This document shows, piece by piece, positions 5,191-6,872 of a DNA stretch of 6,872 nucleotides. Source of the DNA: Spirochaetaceae bacterium (lineage in GTDB: Bacteria > Spirochaetota > Spirochaetia > DSM-27196 > PWMO01); the NCBI GenBank assembly GCA_003558175.1, contig PWMO01000492.1, positions 1 through 6,872 on the forward strand, written 5' to 3'. Every line of letters begins with the position of its first letter. Position 1 is the stretch's first letter. The translations under genes and the position numbers were made by a program. Below the pieces are notes generated by a model that was not told the DNA's origin, ran no database searches, and saw nothing but the letters and a program-made list of their open reading frames with translations.

Positions 5191-6872
5191 GGGGAACTCC
5201 TTTTGGTTCGGCCGGCGATCAGCTCGCGCAATCTGTCGGAAGTGGCGCTGCGGCCGGCCAGCAGCTCCAGCGTTTCGGGGATGCGGTAGGTCCAGTTGAA
5301 ATCGTTGAAGGTGCCCGGGACGTTGACCCGCTCGTCGGCCGCAGCGGGCAGGCGAAACATCTCGTCCACGGCGAACAGGTCCTGGATCTGGAACATGCAG
5401 ATGCGCGAACTGGTCTTGAGCATCGCCTCGATGAAGCGCCAGGCGGTGGCGCTGTCGTAGACGCGGGGCAGTGCACGACGTATGCCGAGCGCCTTGAGCA
5501 CTGCCGGTCGTTCGTTATCGGGGACTTCGTCCTCCCACCACTGGCGCAGGGTGGTGGTGTCGTGCACCGAGGGGGCGCAGACGGTCGGCTCGGGGAAGCG
5601 ATTGATAGGCCGGAAGGCAACCCCATCGGGCCGCTCCCAGCGCGGCAACCGCAGCCCCAGGATGCCGAGGTCTTCCAGCGTGGTTGGCACGCAGTCGGGG
5701 ATGACGCCGAGATCCTCGGCGCAGGCGAGCATCTCGGTAGTGTGATTCATGAAGGAGAGCAGCTGCCGCCCCTGCTCTTCCCAGATCTCTTCTGAGGCAG
5801 CGTTTGCCTGCTTGACCAGCTGCTCGAAGCGCGCCTTCTCTTCAGGGCTCAGTTCCGCGTAGCGCGAGCAGTCGCGGAACAGCCAGGTAGGAGCGAAGCG
5901 ATCGTCTTCTCCGTGCAGCAGGGCGCGGTCTCGGTACCAGTCCAGCAGCCGCTGTCGCGCCTCGTCGGGCAGATCAGCCGACGCGATGTGGCGCTCGCCC
6001 GCTACGTGTGGCGCAAAGCGGAACAGGTCCTGATCTTCGACCTGTTGCAGAAACCGTTCGATCACGGGGCCGGTGTGGTCGCCGAGGTATTGGCGCAGCT
6101 CATCCCCGCCAATGTGCGGCTCGGCGAGCCAGCGGATGCGGCCTTCGTCAAAGCCGGCCAGGCGCAGCGACTCGCGCGAGAGCGTGCGCGACGGGAAGAA
6201 GTGGCCCAGCGTGCCGGAGAAGTGCTCCTGCGGAATGGCCCAGATGCGAAAGAAGCCGAGCACGTGGTCGATGCGGAAGGCGTGGTAGAACTTGTCGGCC
6301 TGCAGCAGGCGGCGCTTCCACCAGTCGTAATCGTTGTGCGCCAGGTTGTCCCAGTTGTAAATGGGGAAGTCCCAGTTCTGACCCAGCGCGCTGAACATGT
6401 CCGGCGGTGCTCCGGCACGGAGCGCGGGGTTGAAGATGTCACGGTGGGCCCAGGCGTCGGCGCTGTCTTCGTTCATCAGAATCGGCAGATCGCCCTTGAG
6501 CAGGATGCCGCGTTGGTCGAGCTCGGCGGCGGCGCTGCGGAGCTGCTGCTCGAGCCGGAACTGGACCCAGGAATGGTAGCGGCAGCTCCCGTCGCGACCG
6601 TCGGCCTCCCAGCGGGCGTCGATCTCTTCCAGGCCGGGCTGCTGCATCTCGTCCCAGTCTTTCCAGGAGCGGCCGTTGTGCTTCTGCTTCAGGGCGCAGA
6701 ACAGCCCGTACGGCCTGATCCACGGGTTCTGCTCGATCCAGCGGTCGAGCTCAGCGTCAACAGCGATTTGGGCACGGCAGTGGCGAAATGCGGCGTCCAG
6801 AATGCGCTGCTTGGCGGCCAGCACCTCGCCGTAGCGCAGGCGCGGCTCGCCGGCAAACGTATTGCGCAGCTC
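5187..6872 (-). CDS. malQ: 4-alpha-glucanotransferase, GH77, DPE2-like (5' end cut by window)
   Basis: This enzyme moves alpha-1,4-glucan segments or glucose between maltodextrins (amylomaltase or disproportionating activity) and is expected in the cytoplasm. The frame stays open to the right edge, giving 561 visible residues; the GTG at 6824 is only an internal codon, and the true start lies outside the window. Numbering from the edge, the GH77 motifs are: KGDLPI near 126-131, GQNWDFPIYNW near 164-174, FRIDHVLGFFRIW near 199-211 with nucleophile D202 (6267-6269), AEDLGVIP near 385-392 with acid/base E386 (5715-5717), and SVHDTTT near 435-441 with stabiliser D438 (5559-5561). Nucleophile and acid/base are 184 residues apart, against about 48 in E. 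coli MalQ. Plant DPE2 and its bacterial relatives carry such an insertion, and the stretch around RIDHVLGFFRIW also matches the DPE2 type. DPE2 proteins have N-terminal starch-binding CBM20 domains; whether this one does cannot be seen. Its stop overlaps the next start by 4 bases. GH77 assignment is very secure; DPE2 subtype is likely. Confidence 0.95.
   Translation of the reverse strand, partial: ELRNTFAGEPRLRYGEVLAAKQRILDAAFRHCRAQIAVDAELDRWIEQNPWIRPYGLFCALKQKHNGRSWKDWDEMQQPGLEEIDARWEADGRDGSCRYHSWVQFRLEQQLRSAAAELDQRGILLKGDLPILMNEDSADAWAHRDIFNPALRAGAPPDMFSALGQNWDFPIYNWDNLAHNDYDWWKRRLLQADKFYHAFRIDHVLGFFRIWAIPQEHFSGTLGHFFPSRTLSRESLRLAGFDEGRIRWLAEPHIGGDELRQYLGDHTGPVIERFLQQVEDQDLFRFAPHVAGERHIASADLPDEARQRLLDWYRDRALLHGEDDRFAPTWLFRDCSRYAELSPEEKARFEQLVKQANAASEEIWEEQGRQLLSFMNHTTEMLACAEDLGVIPDCVPTTLEDLGILGLRLPRWERPDGVAFRPINRFPEPTVCAPSVHDTTTLRQWWEDEVPDNERPAVLKALGIRRALPRVYDSATAWRFIEAMLKTSSRICMFQIQDLFAVDEMFRLPAAADERVNVPGTFNDFNWTYRIPETLELLAGRSATSDRLRELIAGRTKRSSP
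5197..5202 (-). promoter_or_regulatory. Ribosome binding site of the GH13 gene
   Basis: On the minus strand this reads AAGGAG, followed by six bases and then the GTG at 5190. It lies inside the last codons of the glucanotransferase gene. This strong Shine-Dalgarno match supports GTG 5190 as the start, and it sits beside a GTGA stop/start overlap typical of coupled translation. Confidence 0.85.

Noticed and set aside
4339..5795. Two plus-strand open frames (4339-5175 and 5172-5795)
   Set aside because: Both are antisense to well-supported coding sequence with family motifs on the other strand, and neither product resembles a known protein.
6822..6824. GTG as start of the glucanotransferase
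   Set aside because: The frame continues upstream without a stop to the window edge, and essential N-terminal parts of the GH77 barrel would be missing, so this is an internal valine codon.

Overview
The window reads as one strand of a bacterial operon in a GC-rich genome (clearly above 60% G+C by eye). All four genes lie on the minus strand, so transcription runs from high to low coordinates. There are no intergenic gaps, no RNA genes, no mobile elements, no CRISPR arrays and no terminator. The organism cannot be named from the sequence. A DPE2-type glucanotransferase beside a very large cytosolic GH13 protein and an acyl-ACP thioesterase-like protein suggests a polysaccharide-using bacterium; a spirochaete or similar is only a weak guess.

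Layout in transcription order: (1) 6872-5187, a GH77 4-alpha-glucanotransferase of the DPE2-like subtype, cut at its 5' end by the window edge; (2) 5190-1402, a 1262-residue GH13-superfamily protein with a recognisable catalytic core between long unassigned N- and C-terminal regions; (3) 1405-638, a 255-residue two-hotdog acyl-ACP thioesterase-like protein; (4) 641-1, the first 213 codons of a degenerate, SDR-like Rossmann protein that runs off the left edge. This last gene is open to the window edge with no stop codon, so a search requiring complete ORFs misses it.

Each of the three gene junctions is a 4-base stop/start overlap (GTGA, GTGA, ATGA). Each is preceded by a purine-rich Shine-Dalgarno-like stretch exactly 6 bases upstream of the start codon. 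This points to one mRNA with translational coupling.

The first two genes fit intracellular handling of maltodextrin or glycogen: disproportionation by GH77 and hydrolysis or glycosyl transfer by the GH13 protein, neither of which shows an export signal. The last two look like fatty-acid chemistry: acyl release, and a reductase-like fold that seems to have lost its catalytic residues. Why glucan and acyl enzymes are so tightly coupled is the open question here. Two other points stand out. The GH13 protein has proline where the family normally has the region IV histidine. The thioesterase has glutamine where the family normally has the active-site asparagine.
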